Assembly (NCBI GenBank): GCA_001931875.2 | Contig: MSJH02000840.1 | Span: 1 to 64,000 of the forward strand | From: Byssochlamys sp. IMV 00236 | Taxonomy: Eukaryota; Ascomycota; Eurotiomycetes; Eurotiales; Thermoascaceae | Direction of reading: 5' to 3' | Length of the DNA: 64,000 nt | Shown here: positions 46,150 to 58,800 of the stretch, piece after piece | Layout: each line of letters opens with the position of its first letter | Position numbering within the stretch: the first letter of the stretch is position 1 | The notes under the pieces: model-generated | The model's database searches: none | Told to the model about the DNA's origin: nothing | What the model saw: only the letters and a program-made list of their open reading frames with translations | Position numbers and translations under genes: made by a program

Positions 46150-48143
46150 ATGTCGGACACCTGTATTGTTTGCTTAGGAGACCTTGGCGAAAGCGCCAGC
46201 GACCCTGTTGCCGTTGCCGCCGAGTCGACGCCAAGACTTGAGCATGGCGAGGATGGAGCTCCAGGAACTGCACGTAACAATAGCAAAGCCCCGGTGGCCA
46301 TCGATAACGAAGATGAAGACTCGGGATGGATTGCTCATTTGATCCCCTGCGGTCATAACCTGCACAACAACTGCCTCAAGCCCTGGGTAGAAAGGGCGAA
46401 CAGCTGCCCCATTTGCCGCCAGAGCTTCAATGTGGTAGAGCTAACTGATATGATCGGGGGTGAGTAGTCCATCCTCTCCTTAGTGATCCACAAAGGGATC
46501 CTTCTGTGGGATTGAGTACGATGCTAATATTTCTCTCCTTCCCAGGCCCCGTATTATCGTCCTACGTCGTACAAGACAAAGTTCAGGTCGCTGAAATCGA
46601 TCCATCGATGATCATAGAAGAGATCGACGATGAGGATGACACTCAACCATGTCCTATCTGCGGATATGCAGACAATGAGGAGGTACTCCTTCTCTGCGAT
46701 GGCTGCGATGTTCCGATCCACACCTACTGCACTGGACTCGATGACGTGCCTTCAGGGTCATGGTATTGCGAGCAGTGTGAAATGCAACGAGCTGTTAACT
46801 CAGTCGCCGATTCTCCCATTAGATCACTGCGGGCACGAAACCGCCCGGAGCGTCGCACGCGAGCTCAACAGAGGAGAGTGAGGAGCCGGAACCAGGTCAA
46901 CTCCCTTCACTGGGCTCGAGTGTGGCAGTCTGTCTGGGACCGTCTCAACCTGGACCTCGACTTTCCCTTTGACGATGAGCGGGCCGCGGATCGCGTTATC
47001 CAGCAGCGGCGGCGGGAGGCAGCAAACCAGCGAGAGTTTCGAGCATGGCAACGTCGATTCCAAGTGGCTGAAAGGCAGGGCGGCGCCCGGAGCTTTAGAG
47101 ACACTGCAACTCTTCTCGATATCGATGCACCTAGACCATCCCGGCCAAGAGTCCCGAGGGCCCCAACCCCTGAGCCTGAGTCTCTGGAAGAGATGAGAGC
47201 GTGGAACGCCTTTGAGAGAGCGCGCGAACTGGAGAATGACCCAAGTGCGTCACGGAAACGGAAAGAACCTACCTTATCGCCTTCACCAGAACCCACTGAA
47301 CCGCAGCGTAAACTGAAACGACCGCGGACACGGAGACCCGAAGACCTAGCGGCTCTTGCCATGCAAAATGGCGAGTCGTCCAGGATGGCAAGGGAACAGG
47401 CCTCTGCCCGACTGAACGCGGAGACCACCGCGGGACCCAGCTTCCTGCAATCGCTTCTGAAAGAAGTAGAAGATTCCTCAAGGCCTGAGCGCAGCAGTTC
47501 CTATGGCCCTTCTGTTCACTCATCAACCGCCCCTACGGACCTTAATACACCCGCTCAATCATCACCGTCATTATCACCTGTACCATCAAATCGCTCTTCT
47601 CCCCATCTCACCTCATCGACACCTCCTCCCAACCTCAGGGCACGGCCTATCTCTCCTATTCAGCTTTCCTCACCTGTCGAGGTAACCTCTCCATCCTACG
47701 CTGATTTCTCTCCATCAGTCTCTCCTACTCAGGGAAACATCAATGATGCTGTGGAGATCGAGCGGAGTCGCCCAAGCGCACGCAGACTTGGCTCGAGTAC
47801 CGTAGGCAGGTCGTCTCGTCCAGGAACCGCAAGGTCAAACGAGAATTCCCCTACACGCGGCGGCCTCTCTTTAGAGGTCAAGTCCGACATCCAAAAGCTT
47901 GTTGGCGGGGCTCTAAAACCCTTCTACCGCAGAAAGGTGGTATCAAAAGATGAATACACCGACATCAACCGAACCATTTCTCGAATGCTCTACGACCGTG
48001 TTGGCGATGTCGAATCGCTTGACCACGATGCCAAGGTCAAATGGGAAACCATCGCCAATCACGAAGTCAAGAAGGCCATTGAGGCCTTGAAACAAGGGAA
48101 AGAGAAGGAAAAAGCGAGTAGCGACAATGAACCTTCTTCATGA
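46150..48143 (+). CDS. RING-H2 plus PHD-finger protein (PHRF1/Asr1-like E3 ligase candidate), 635 aa
   Basis: Two exons: 46150-46459 and 46546-48143. Start chosen at [10 protein letters not shown] because the RING begins at once; an ATG 27 codons upstream would prepend an unrelated hydrophobic stretch. The RING-H2 spans residues about 5-95: CIVC, then after a long insertion CGHNLHNNC and CPIC. The PHD finger (about 130-180) has [27 protein letters not shown] and WYCEQC. The middle is Arg-rich and then Ser/Pro-rich and disordered. The C-terminal 90 residues contain [26 protein letters not shown], very like the conserved C-terminal module of animal PHRF1 and SCAF11, which contact RNA polymerase II/splicing machinery. 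Expected to be nuclear; ubiquitin-ligase activity is inferred from the RING. Confidence 0.88.
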
Positions 48144-49190
48144 TCTACTTTAATCCCTGCATATGTGATGGCGTTCTGTCGAGTTTGGCGCATATTCTAA
48201 ATCTTCCATCTGCCCACCGGTTTGGGCTTCATTTTTTGGGGGGGGCAGGGACACGGGAACATCCGGTTAGGCATCCCTTGGCTGGAGTTTATGTGATGGA
48301 TTTGGATGGTGGATATATCCGATACCCTCGTGGGCTTTTTATTGCCTGTACCAGCACAGCGTGGTATTCTGATCTTCTATTGTCTTATATATAATTAATA
48401 GAGCTAGCTATCTCTGAGCATGCCGACAATAGTAATCGACATAGGGCTTTTTTAGATTCGTATTAGCGGATCAAAGCCTTTTAATTTTCTCACCTACGTT
48501 CTCCCAGTTCCAACTACTAGATTGACCATTGCGATACGTAAAGAGCACTGTTAACACATCTCATTGTTTTGCTTATGTACCTACCCTACACATACATTCC
48601 ATGGCACATGAACCCGCCAGGCTTAAGGAAACAAACCTATAACGAGAACAAAACAAAACGGTTTGGTTACCTGTAGCGGAATTGAGACATGTCAAATTTC
48701 CACAACGACAAACTAGGGTAACTTCAGTACGTACATACATAAATGACATGATGAATGAACAGGGCACGAAAAGAAAGAAAAAAAAAGAAAAAAAAAGGAA
48801 ACAGAAAAAGGAAACAGGGCATTTGTATCCTAAACGTCATGCATATTTCAGATCGGTGGGTTAAAGTCAAAGTCAAAGTCAAAGTCAAAGCAGGGCAAGA
48901 CAAGATAAGAAGAGAAGAGAAGAGAACTAACTACGTAAGTTAGACTGTTGGTAATGAAGAAGGAAAAAGGTATTCACATTGAAACTGGAAATGGGTATTT
49001 TGCAAATTCTCTCGTGAAATGCAGGACGGTGATGATGATGATGATAGAATATAGAAGAAGAAGAAGAAAGAAAAAGCGCGAGAATCAATCAATTTGTGAT
49101 TATTTCGGTTTTTTGAAGAAAGGGGACGAGTGAGAAGAAGGAATAGATATCTATGCCATTTTTTTCCCACTTGTTCTTTCTTTCTTTCTT
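48144..49190. other. Convergent intergenic region, about 1.05 kb, with simple repeats
   Basis: Between the stop codons of the RING-PHD and Pds5 genes. Contains A-rich tracts (48770-48810), an AAAGTC repeat (48863-48890) and GAT/GAA runs (49027-49075). No gene recognised. Confidence 0.6.
48863..48890. repeat. Hexanucleotide repeat (AAAGTC)4.7
   Basis: Four complete AAAGTC units and AAAG, perfect. Located in the convergent spacer. Likely a length-variable microsatellite. Confidence 0.9.
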
Positions 49191-52100
49191 CTAACCCCGC
49201 CTGGTTGATCGCCTCGTGGGTAGTTCTCGGGTCTTCTTGCTTGAAGTATCTGTCACCTCAGACTTGCGTTTGGGGACAGAGACAGAGACGGTCACATTTG
49301 TGGCTTTTGTTTTGGCGGGGGTGGTTGACTTTCTCTTTGATCGGGTGCTTTTCACTGCTGGAGGTGAAGTCTCGGCATCCTCCATCTCGGCATCGTCTTC
49401 CTGCTCTTCGCCGTTACCGTCCTTTTCGTTTTCAGACTCCTTCGATACTTTTGCTTTGGCAGGAGTAGTAGACGTTCTCTTTGATCGAGTATTCTTCTTT
49501 GCTGCTGGAGGGGCAGGAGGTTCTTCAACATTTTCCATCTCCTCATCTTCGTCATCGCCATTCTTTTCATCGTCAGACTGTTGCTCCTCGTCTTCTTTTC
49601 CCTGTTCGTTTTGCTCGTCTTCTTCCTCAGCGGCGCTTTCTTCGGAATTTTGTTCTTCTTCTTCCTCTTCTCCGTCCTGCTCCTCGTCACCTTCTTTGTC
49701 CATCTCAAGATCATCTTCATCGCTGTCTCGATCGACATAGCTGACATTCTTTCTGCCAGCGCCTCTGCTGCTCCGCCGTCGAGCGCTGGAGGTGACTTCT
49801 GCGGCATCATCAGACCCCCAGCTATCTTCGTCGGCCTTCTTCCTGGGCAACTTCGGGTTACCTGCTGCAGAAGACCTTCGGATGGGAAGAGATTTTCCCT
49901 TGGTTTTCTTCGCTTTCTTTGTGGCGCTGGTTTCGGCGTTTCCATTGAAATCGCTCTTTCTCTTCTTCGCCTGATTCTGCTGCGCTGTGGACGTGTTCCT
50001 GGGCTTCATCCATGAACGGACAATGCGGTCCAGGACGTCTTCGATATCTTCGGGGAGGTAGTTCTTTTCTGCCGCATCTTGCGCCTCCTGGTGGCTTAAC
50101 ATGGAAGCAAAGAGTGCGCTTGGCAGTCTCATCTTGCCTGGATACGTCTGAAGGAGATTCGTGCTGCCGCCGGTCGCTCCAGCAAATTTATGCTGATAAG
50201 AGTATATATCAGCGAACCGACGAATGGTTGCTTGTGCGAGATCCGACAATGTATGAAGACGCGTGGTCATCTCTTCGGTCTTCGCAATACCATCTTTAGT
50301 CTGCTTGACACGCTGCGCGATGTGGAATATGAGGGACAAATTGTTTTCGTTCGCGATGGCGGAGAGATAGAAGAGGATATAGCGTGAGAAGTCCGCCAGA
50401 TCCCCGACTCGGGTAGACTCGTCGGCATCTGGAGGAGGATAATCAGGGTGATATGCGAGAAGGGACAGGAGGCGCGAGAAGATTGACTCCATCGCAGTCT
50501 GTTCTTCTGATCTCTTCCCATTCACCACGCTTTGCCTTGAGAAGAAATTCGCGCGAGATCGTAGCCATGTTAGAGTGCTATCTTTCAAATCGGCATGCGG
50601 CTCGAACGCGAGGAGACAAGGTATGGTATACCAGCGAGCGCTGAGATGAGTCTTCTGCACCAGCTTCTTTTTCAGATAGCTGATAAATTCAGCTCTCACG
50701 GCTAGCAGAGGGTCCTGGGCAACCAAGGCTAGAGAGTTGAAGTCCTTGGGAGTCAGGAGCTGATCACAGAGACCCCGGGACGCGCAGAGCTTGATAAGCA
50801 GCTTAGCTGCTAGGAGACGTAGTCGGGGCTTTTGGCTCGCGGGCGTGTCTTTCTTCTTTGAGAGCTCCCCTTCGCCAGTGACCAGCTTGTTCAAAGTGCT
50901 ATAGACGGGCTCCGCATGAGCGCGGAAATCGTCATCATTATCCGAGCCCTCTTTCGCACGAAGTCGATTGACGATCGTCTTGAGAGCCCATTCCTTCGCG
51001 ATAGTTTCTTCGTCTTCGTCATCAGACCACTTATATCCGGAATCAGGTTGCGGGGAACGGTTTGTCAGTAGAATCTGGTTGACGGCGATAGAGACAATGA
51101 GGTCGCTTTCCTCATCTGCTTCCCTCGGGGCGAGCAAGTTCAATTGGGAAATAGCGGCAAGTCGTGTGAGGAAATGATCACCTCCATACCCCCAATTTTT
51201 GAGACATTTCTGCACCAGATCCTTCGCATACATTTCCTTCTTGTCTGCAGCCGCCATGATAATAGATACGGCATGTTTAGCGGAATGGGGCGACGAGCTG
51301 TACAAGGCGTAGTTCACCAAGGCCTGTAAGAATTTGCGCTCCTTGGGGAGTTTCGACGGGAGCTTCTTAGCAAATCCAGAGCAGGCCTTGAGAATCTCCT
51401 CAGTGCCAGCATCATCGGCTGCGTTAGACGTTGGCGCCTGTGCTTCCAGGTCCCTGCACATCTCTTGGACCTGAGCTTCGAGAACTTCTGGATTGCGAGA
51501 GGAAATCTGCTTCAACATCTCGTGTGCAGTGTTCGCCAGCTCCTTGTCCTCGGACCGCGAGAGCTGGATTATCGCGGGAATATGACTCCGATTGAAGACA
51601 AGAGAGCTACACCTATACAAGAGCGGCGTAATAGTATCCAATACGGAGGGGCTGTTACCGCTCTGTATCCTCTTGGCGAGCTCCTTCAAAGCTTTCGTCA
51701 CAGTCCGGTAGTCGCTAACAGCAGCCATCGCGAACCGCATGAGCTGGTAGCTCCGTCTGTCGTGCATCTTGGCGAATTTCCATAAATCTGCAGATACTCG
51801 ATTAGAGTCAGGGAGAGTCTTTGCTACACCGTCGACTACTCTCGTAAGCTGCGCCTTGACGCGCTCCTCATCCTTATCGATGACACCACCCTAACCCTCT
51901 AGTCAGTAAGTTCGGCATTAGGGGAGTTGCAAGATTCTTACGTTGTACTCTTCACACGCCTGTAAGTATATTGTCATCGCACTCCTCATGGTGAGTTGTC
52001 TTGCTTGGAAGGCAAAGAATACTTTCTTTGCTTTGTCATCCAAGCATCGCAGGAGGGTCAGAATACGCAATACACGAATCTTATCTGCGTCTTCTTCAGC

Positions 52101-54036
52101 CTCGGGATCGATATTCTGAGAGCCCCTCAGCCTCTTCGAGGGAGTTGAAAGTCCTCCCTTGGAAGGCTTTGACTTGATGGGCGGGTAGCCCAAGGGAAGG
52201 AGAACTTCAAACAGAACGCGGTCAATCAGCGCATGAATATCCGGGTCATTCGTATAGTAGGCATCGAATATCTTGGAAGGCGCATCCTTGAGAAGAGGAA
52301 CCACCAACTCATTGTTTTTCTGTATTTCTCCAGCCGCAACCGCCCATATCCGGGCCAGGATCTTCATGGCCAGCTCCCGTACCTGCGGTTTCCGGTCCTT
52401 GACACGTTCCGCGAGCACAGAGAGCGTAGAGTCCGGAGTAGAGAGGCCGCCAGTCACGGCCAGTTTCTTTATAATATCGGAAAAGCCAAATAAGCCCAGG
52501 ACGTCCACGGCTGCTAAACGAACCTTTTCGTCGGCATCACGAAGCGTGTTTGTAAGGCCAGTCACCAGGCTTTGTTCCTCGCTTTCACTTAGGCCGGAAC
52601 CACCAGCAGCAGTTAGAACGATGCGCCCTACTGCTGTAGCCCAGGCAGCCCGAATAGAAGCAGACTTGTCCTGGCGACGACTCAAAAAACTCTCGTATGC
52701 TGTGGAATGAGCCTGGGAGAACGGCTTCGGCGCCAGGGGAGTGAGCAGGACATTCGGCTGAGGTACGGGCTCAGAATAGCCTATTAATGTGACCGGGGGA
52801 TATGCCGCAGGGTTCATCGGCGGAGGCGGTGGTGGACCGGCAACGCCGATTCCTGCTACGAGATCACCGATTGTCTGCGTTGCCAACAAACGCAGAGAGA
52901 CTGACTCCGCCGATAATTCAGCCTCCAGTTGGGGGATGACATTCTGCAGCACATCTGGACAGGCGCGCCATAGTTCGCGAATCAAGCGATGTGCCTTGCT
53001 CAGTTCCTTGACATCCTCCCTCTCATCGTCAGAATCATCCAGGTTCACCTTTCGGTTGTGTCTCGAAGGGCCGTCCATCTTCGAAGCGGCTGAGGCATCG
53101 ATGATGACGTTGTTAAAATACTGACTGATATGACTGGTCATCTTCTCTGGACACGCCTGACAGATCGCCTTGGCCATATTATATGCAGGAGGGTAGTCCT
53201 TCAGCAGGAGAGTGTCTTGGTTGCTATCAATGGCCTCTGCTTTCTTTCCCTTCTTTGTAGGGGGTTCGATGACACGCGGATCGACTCGTAGAAATTGCGC
53301 AACGATAATGTCGACCACCTCTGGCGCCAGAGTTGGTGCCTCGTCGATTACCGTCACTAACAGGCGGGTCATATCGTATTCCACATTTTTGGCCACCTCT
53401 TCACCGGTTGAAGCCTTCGATGATCCCGAGACGATGTCAAAACACGATGTGAAAAGCGGTAGCATCAGAGCATCTGCAGAGTCGATATCCGTCAAGAGTA
53501 CAATACTCTTGACTTCCGCGAGCGAGTTGAGCACGTAGATATGTTGCGAATTGTATGCATTGGACGGATCGGCCAGTGCGGGTATAATAGTTGTGATGAT
53601 GCAAGTAAATATATCCTATCCTCAGTCAGTCAGCAAAGAATTCCTCTCCAACGCGTCTACGTCAACGCCATGTTCGAACCTTTAGTTGATTTCCCGTAAA
53701 AGGCGCGTCGGGAGCGCAGAGGCGCAAAACATCCACAATACAGCACGCCGTCCATGCTCTGACACCCTTATCTCTGTGCGCCAATAACTGGGCGCTAGCA
53801 AGTTCCTGCGAGACCTTCCGTAAAGAGTCCTTGTCCGTCTCCTCCTGCTCGAGCTTGCGGAGCTCCTGGCCCAGCTTCTGCAGACGCTGGAGCAGATCTG
53901 CAACAGGAATGGCGGGTTTTCCGACGCGCCATGAAAGCGGTTCATTGAATCTTAATTTCTGAAAACCGCCTTGCTCCTCCTCCGGCTCCACGGTGTCCGT
54001 CGCGGCGGAGGGAGCTTGCCGAGTGCGCGCAGGCAT
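49191..54036 (-). CDS. bimD: Sister-chromatid cohesion protein Pds5 / BimD (Spo76), 1576 aa
   Basis: Three exons on the minus strand: 54036-53680, 53615-51942 and 51890-49191; all junctions are phase 0. The product is a long helical HEAT-repeat protein. It starts with a short disordered segment, then LRFNEPLSWRVGKPAIPVADLLQRLQKLGQELRKLEQEETD and VRAWTACCIVDVLRLCAPDAPFTGNQLKDIFTCIITTIIPALADPSNAYNSQHIYVLNSLAEVKS, the highly conserved Pds5 N-terminus. HEAT repeats run to about residue 1350 (for example AAWATAVGRIVLTA, VRLAAVDVLGLFGFSDIIKKLAVTGG). The last 200 residues are alternating acidic blocks and basic KRxSTTPAK motifs. Pds5 binds cohesin's Scc1/Rad21 region and controls cohesin loading, release and acetylation. 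In A. nidulans the orthologue is BIMD, originally found through mitotic and DNA-repair defects. Length agrees with that family. Confidence 0.95.
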
Positions 54037-55193
54037 CGTGGGAGAAGGGCGGGGAAGTGAACGCGGACCAGATCAGCACAGCATGAGATGCTCGACGTTG
54101 GGGCGCAGGCGGTCACGATGCGTGAAGGAATTGAGGCCGTGGAAGAAGCTGCGCGCCAAGGGAGATTGGAATTGGGATGAAAGTCACGACGGCGACCGAA
54201 GATGAAGATAAATGGGGAGTTGGAGGCACGAGTCAATAATCGATTCGAATCAAGCGCGGGCGCTTACCGCCCACTGAACTGCCGCCCGTCGACGCGTCGG
54301 GCGTGTTGTGCGGGCGCCTCAGGCAGCAACATTTTGATAGAGCAGAATATTTATGGTACGCATTATTATTCAAGTAACATGCATCTTCTGTTTACACTGC
54401 ATGGTTACAGATCCCTTGCAACTGCATACTTCATCAATTAGTTAATAATAAATAACTCTAAGCTTTTCTATTTTGTTGACGTTTATACAGATATGGCCAA
54501 CTCCTTTGTTTATATACATCACGAAATTAGCAAGGCTCCTCCAGGCACGTAAAACTACCTTTCTCAATAATGTCCTGACCTTCATATATTTATCTAGGGG
54601 CTAGTTACACCAAAAAAGGAACCCCACGATTCATTATCGCTCAAGTCGCCCTACTCTAAATCAAAAGACATGGGACCGCAGTAAGCGATCACGTTTATCG
54701 CCTCCAACACAACCCTAGAATCAGCAAAGTAATATTAACAAGTAGAGTATGCTATAATCAATCGCTCAAGCAGGAAGGCGGAAATTATCCCGATATATAT
54801 CCGGATCATGTGTCGAGAGCCTATCCGCAAGATCAACTTGACTATTCCTTCTCTTCTGGATCCTGTATGCACGTGCGTATTCTATAATAATCCGCTACGA
54901 GATAGATAGATAATATGTACTCCACATGCCTAATCGCAGTATCCACAAGGATACTGACCATTATAATAGAGTATGATAACGTTCGCACCCTACTCTAGAC
55001 TACTAGACCACTACTACCTAAGATACTCTAGAATATGGCCATGACCACGTGCTGGCGCCAGACCCGATACGGTTAGCGGCCCCCGGAGGTTCCCAAGAGC
55101 GAAAAAGTGGGCCTCGGAACATTCGAGGCGCCGATCGACCGAGGGAAAAGCATGGAAGAAGAATGACGCCAGAAACAGGAAAAAAGACGATGA

Positions 55194-55238
55194 AAATAAA
55201 ATAAAATAATAATAATGTTATTATTATTATTATTTATC
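55194..55238. repeat. AAT/ATT trinucleotide inverted run
   Basis: A run of AATAAAATAATAATAATG is directly followed by TTATTATTATTATTATTTAT, so the two halves are reverse-complementary and could pair. Confidence 0.75.
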
Positions 55239-55445
55239 CGTTATTCATCATTACTCAATTACCATATTATTCAGATCATGTCTCAGAGGAGAAGATGGCC
55301 GGGCAATCCTATAACCTATCAGACATGTCATCCGGGCGTGCAATGACTCAACTGACTCGGGGAGATCCTGCTCATTTGCCAGGCGAGCGACGAAAGGACG
55401 AAAAGTCTCAGTCATCCTGGCAATAATAATAATAGATACCCAAAT

Positions 55446-55468
55446 ATCAGATCAGATCAGATCAGATC
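55446..55468. repeat. Pentanucleotide repeat (ATCAG)4.6
   Basis: Four perfect ATCAG units plus ATC. Contains repeated GATC. Confidence 0.9.
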
Positions 55469-56705
55469 CTGTCTTCGCTCTAAAATAATAATAATGATGC
55501 CATAATGATCTACTTCCGGTACCTCGGAGTCCGAGAGCAGCACACGACGCGAAGACTCAATTTCTTGGCCGAGACCAGTGCCATGGATTCTGACCAGTCG
55601 GACGGAGAAATACTCGGCTTCGCGCACTCTGAGCGGGAGATCTGGGATTGTTATTACCATCGTCAATCCTTGTTGGTGTTGGTCTCTTCCATTCCTCGGG
55701 CTGCCAGTTGGCCCAAGCTTCCGTCACCGCTTGCAGCAAAAACTCTGTAGATTCTAGAATACTAGATAGAACTATGGTAGAAAGTGATGGTTAGCGAGGA
55801 TGCTGCTTCTGGGTTCCGGAGTCCCTGATGGTTTACTGAAAAGCTAACTACTTACCTGATATAATCATAGGGAATGACAGTCTTGTTATCCTCGTAGAGA
55901 CTAGAGCACGTAAGTCGTACTTTGGCCTATTTAGGAACCAGCACCAAGTGGAGATATGGTGGCGTCTGTAGACTCTCGACTTAAGAGTACGTACCAAGTG
56001 GTCCAAGTACCACTTGCAGCGGGCCGTCTGCGAGCGTCGCCGTGAAGCCCTAAAGAACGATGTCTGGCGAACGCAACCGTCGTGCAGTCGCCAATGATGA
56101 CAGGACGGAGGATGTCGGACTTTAGGTTCTAACCGCGGCGATCCTAGTGTTCAGTGATGGCGCCATCTGCGTTCAACTACTAGATATGCTCCCAAAAGAG
56201 AGCATAAAGCATAGTTACGCTTAGAAATCCTGATGGTCAATGATCCCCCCCTTCGGCGCTTCTTGTCATGATCCTCCGTCTTATGTGCCTGGCTCATGGC
56301 GCCGTTGCCGGCTTCTCCACGGGCCCATTGGCCTAGAGGCCTAGAGCAACAGAGCTCTCAGCTGGGCCTCCTCGATGTGGAAAACTTTTTGGTCGTACGC
56401 ATGGAGATAACAGAATGGATCGGATCCACTGCGCTAAAGTCCGTTTTTTCAGATCCTATATATCAGGTGTAGAAGATCTCATCTCGTAGGCTGCTGGAAC
56501 TTCCAAGGTCGAACTGTCCCGGCGATCCCAGTAACGCTTCCAGGAACGTCTATATCCGAGCCCGTGTTCAGTGTAAATTGCGTCACTGGGAAGAAGCCAC
56601 AGCTTGTTTAGAGACTTTTGAGAGTATCGATTATACTCTAGTCACCCCGTCATCCGTCCTGACCGGCCGAGGCTCCCCGGCGCATTGCGTCAAACGCGCG
56701 ACAGC

Positions 56706-58528
56706 ATGGACCCAGACAAGCAGACCACATTCGATTCAAACGCGACCACGCCAACACGACTGAGCATCGGTCATGAGAGAGTCCCTCACCATCCGTCGTC
56801 CGGTGATACCCTGCAAGAAGAGAAGACGAACGAGCTGCGCGCCATGGAGAGCCCGCAACCGGAGGAGCGGGTAGCCCGAGACGAGGTTGGCGATATCGAA
56901 AAGGAAGAGGAAGATATCGAGCGCGGAGGAGAAGCGCCCCTGGAGGATGAGAATGCCCCCAAGAAGGATCCAAACCTGGTGGAATGGGATGGTCCAGACG
57001 ACCCCGAGAACCCGCAGAATTGGCCCAAGTGGAAGAAATGGGTCTACACCATGACGCTGTCGTCGTTGACCGTATGGATCACGTTCGCCAGTAGTGTGTT
57101 CAGTGAAGCAACCCTGGTGACGGCGGAGGAATTCGGTGTGTCCACCGAAGTCACGACGCTGGGAACGAGTCTGGTGGTGTTTGTAAGTTAACCATACAGC
57201 CCAACAATGGCTTTGATTGATATCATGATTCAGACCTAGAATACGAACTAATTAATTCTCAACAGGGATTTGCCGTCGGTCCTCTGATCTGGGGTCCTAT
57301 GTCTGAGCTGTACGGGCGTATGCCACCACTGTTCTTCGGATATGCTGTCTTCGCCATCTTCCAGATTCCCGTTGCCGTCGCTCAGAACCTCCAGACGATC
57401 ATGGTGTGTCGATTTTTCGTGGGAGTCTTTGGCTCTGCACCGCTGGCAGTCATTGGAGGTGCTCTCGCGGATTTCTGGGACCCAGTTGACCGAGGTGTTG
57501 CCGTTGCCTTTTTCTCAGCAGCCACCTTTGGAGGCCCTACGGCCGGTCCTATAGTGTAAGTTGTCTTTCACCGTTATTCTATATTATCTTTAATCCTCCT
57601 TCTTGGAACAGATAACTAACAGTGGAACAGGGGTGGTTTCATCGTGAGCTCCCACCTAGGATGGCGATGGACAGCCTGGATCACCCTCATCGCATCTGCT
57701 TTCTTCGGCCTCATCGCCTTGATCATCGTGCCAGAGACCTACGCACCAATCTTGCTTCAGCGCCGCGCCGCTCGTCTTCGCCATGAGACGAAGAACTGGG
57801 CCTACCACTCCTTCCTGGACGAGCACCGTCCAACCTTCAAAGATATCCTCTGGAAATACATCCTGCGGCCGTTCCAGATGCTGTTCCTCGAACCCATCCT
57901 GGTCTGCATCACCATCTACCTCGCCCTGATCTACGGTATCCTCTACCTCTTCTTCGAAGCCTACCCCGTCTCTTTCCAGGAAGTCCGCGGCTGGAAACAC
58001 CCCGGTGTAGCCGCACTGCCATTCCTCGGCATCCTGATCGGAGTCTTCATCGGCGTCGCCTTAATCTCCATCATCACCAAGACCCGTTTCGCGCGCAAAT
58101 TCGAGAAACACGGCCGTGTCGTCCCCGAAGAACGTCTCGTCCCCATGATGATCGCCTCCGTCATCCTCCCCGCCGGTCTGTTCTGGTTCGGATGGACATC
58201 CAGCCCTCACGTCCATTGGTTCCCACAAGTTCTCGCCGGCGTGCCCATCGGATGCGGCATCCTCGTCATCTTCATGCAGGGCCTCAACTACATCATCGAT
58301 GTATATCTCATGTTCGCAAACTCCGCCATCGCAGCTAACACGCTCGTCCGGAGTTGCGTCGGCGGTGGCTTCCCCCTCTTCGCTGTGCAGATGTATCACA
58401 ATCTCGGCGTGAACTGGGCGTCTAGCGTGTTGGGCTTTATCACCGTCGCGATGATCCCGATTCCGATCTTGTTCTTCTTCTATGGAAAGAAGATTCGCTC
58501 TTTGAGCAAGTTCTCGCCGAAGTTTTAA
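56706..58528 (+). CDS. MFS multidrug/polyamine transporter, DHA1 family, 554 aa
   Basis: Three exons: 56706-57182, 57266-57555 and 57631-58528. A long acidic N-terminus (residues 1-105) ends with the family motif LVEWDGPDDPENPQNWPKWKKW just before the first membrane span. Further signatures are GFAVGPLIWGPMSELYGRMPP (motif A), VCRFFVGVFGSAPLAVIGGALADFW (motif C region, DHA1 antiporters), VPETYAPILLQRRAARLR between the two halves, and YLFFEAYPVSFQE. About 12 spans are predicted. DHA1 members exchange protons for drugs, polyamines or other small molecules at the plasma membrane; the NPQNW motif is typical of the Tpo/Flr1-like fungal group. The substrate cannot be predicted from sequence. Start at MDPDKQ; an upstream in-frame ATG (56685) would add seven residues. 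Confidence 0.92.
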
Positions 58529-58710
58529 GAAAAAAGATCCCAACCTTTTTTTCCCCCTTCTTCCTCTCATTAATCATACATAATCCCCCCCCTCCTCTTC
58601 CGAAGGGAAATCCTTCGGTAACGCTCATGATCGTCCCTCCAAAAGAAAGAAAGGCATCAAAATAAGCATATAGACTTGATGAAATGCGCAAGCCCCAAAA
58701 AAGCTCTCGA

Positions 58711-58728
58711 TATATATATATATATATA
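58711..58728. repeat. (TA)9 microsatellite
   Basis: Nine TA units followed directly by CACACATACATG. Confidence 0.9.
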
Positions 58729-58788
58729 CACACATACATGTATATGCTGGTTTCGTGGGTTACATTTGGCGTTTTTGCGTTTCACATT

Positions 58789-58800
58789 CCCCCCCCCCCC
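58789..58800. repeat. Poly-C tract (12)
   Basis: Twelve consecutive C. Exact length may be affected by sequencing error. Confidence 0.85.

Larger units (their letters stand above)
54037..56705. other. Gene-free 2.7-kb divergent spacer
   Basis: Upstream of both the Pds5 gene and the DHA1 transporter gene. Largely AT-rich from 54330 to 55260, with an AAT/ATT trinucleotide palindrome-like run (about 55194-55238) and an ATCAG repeat (55446-55468). No frame above 81 codons and none with motifs. Confidence 0.55.

Noticed and set aside
48860..48895. CRISPR-like short repeats
   Set aside because: The AAAGTC run is a contiguous microsatellite with no spacers, and the genome is fungal.
49216..49740. 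174-codon plus-strand Ser-rich frame over the Pds5 tail
   Set aside because: Antisense shadow of the acidic low-complexity tail of Pds5.
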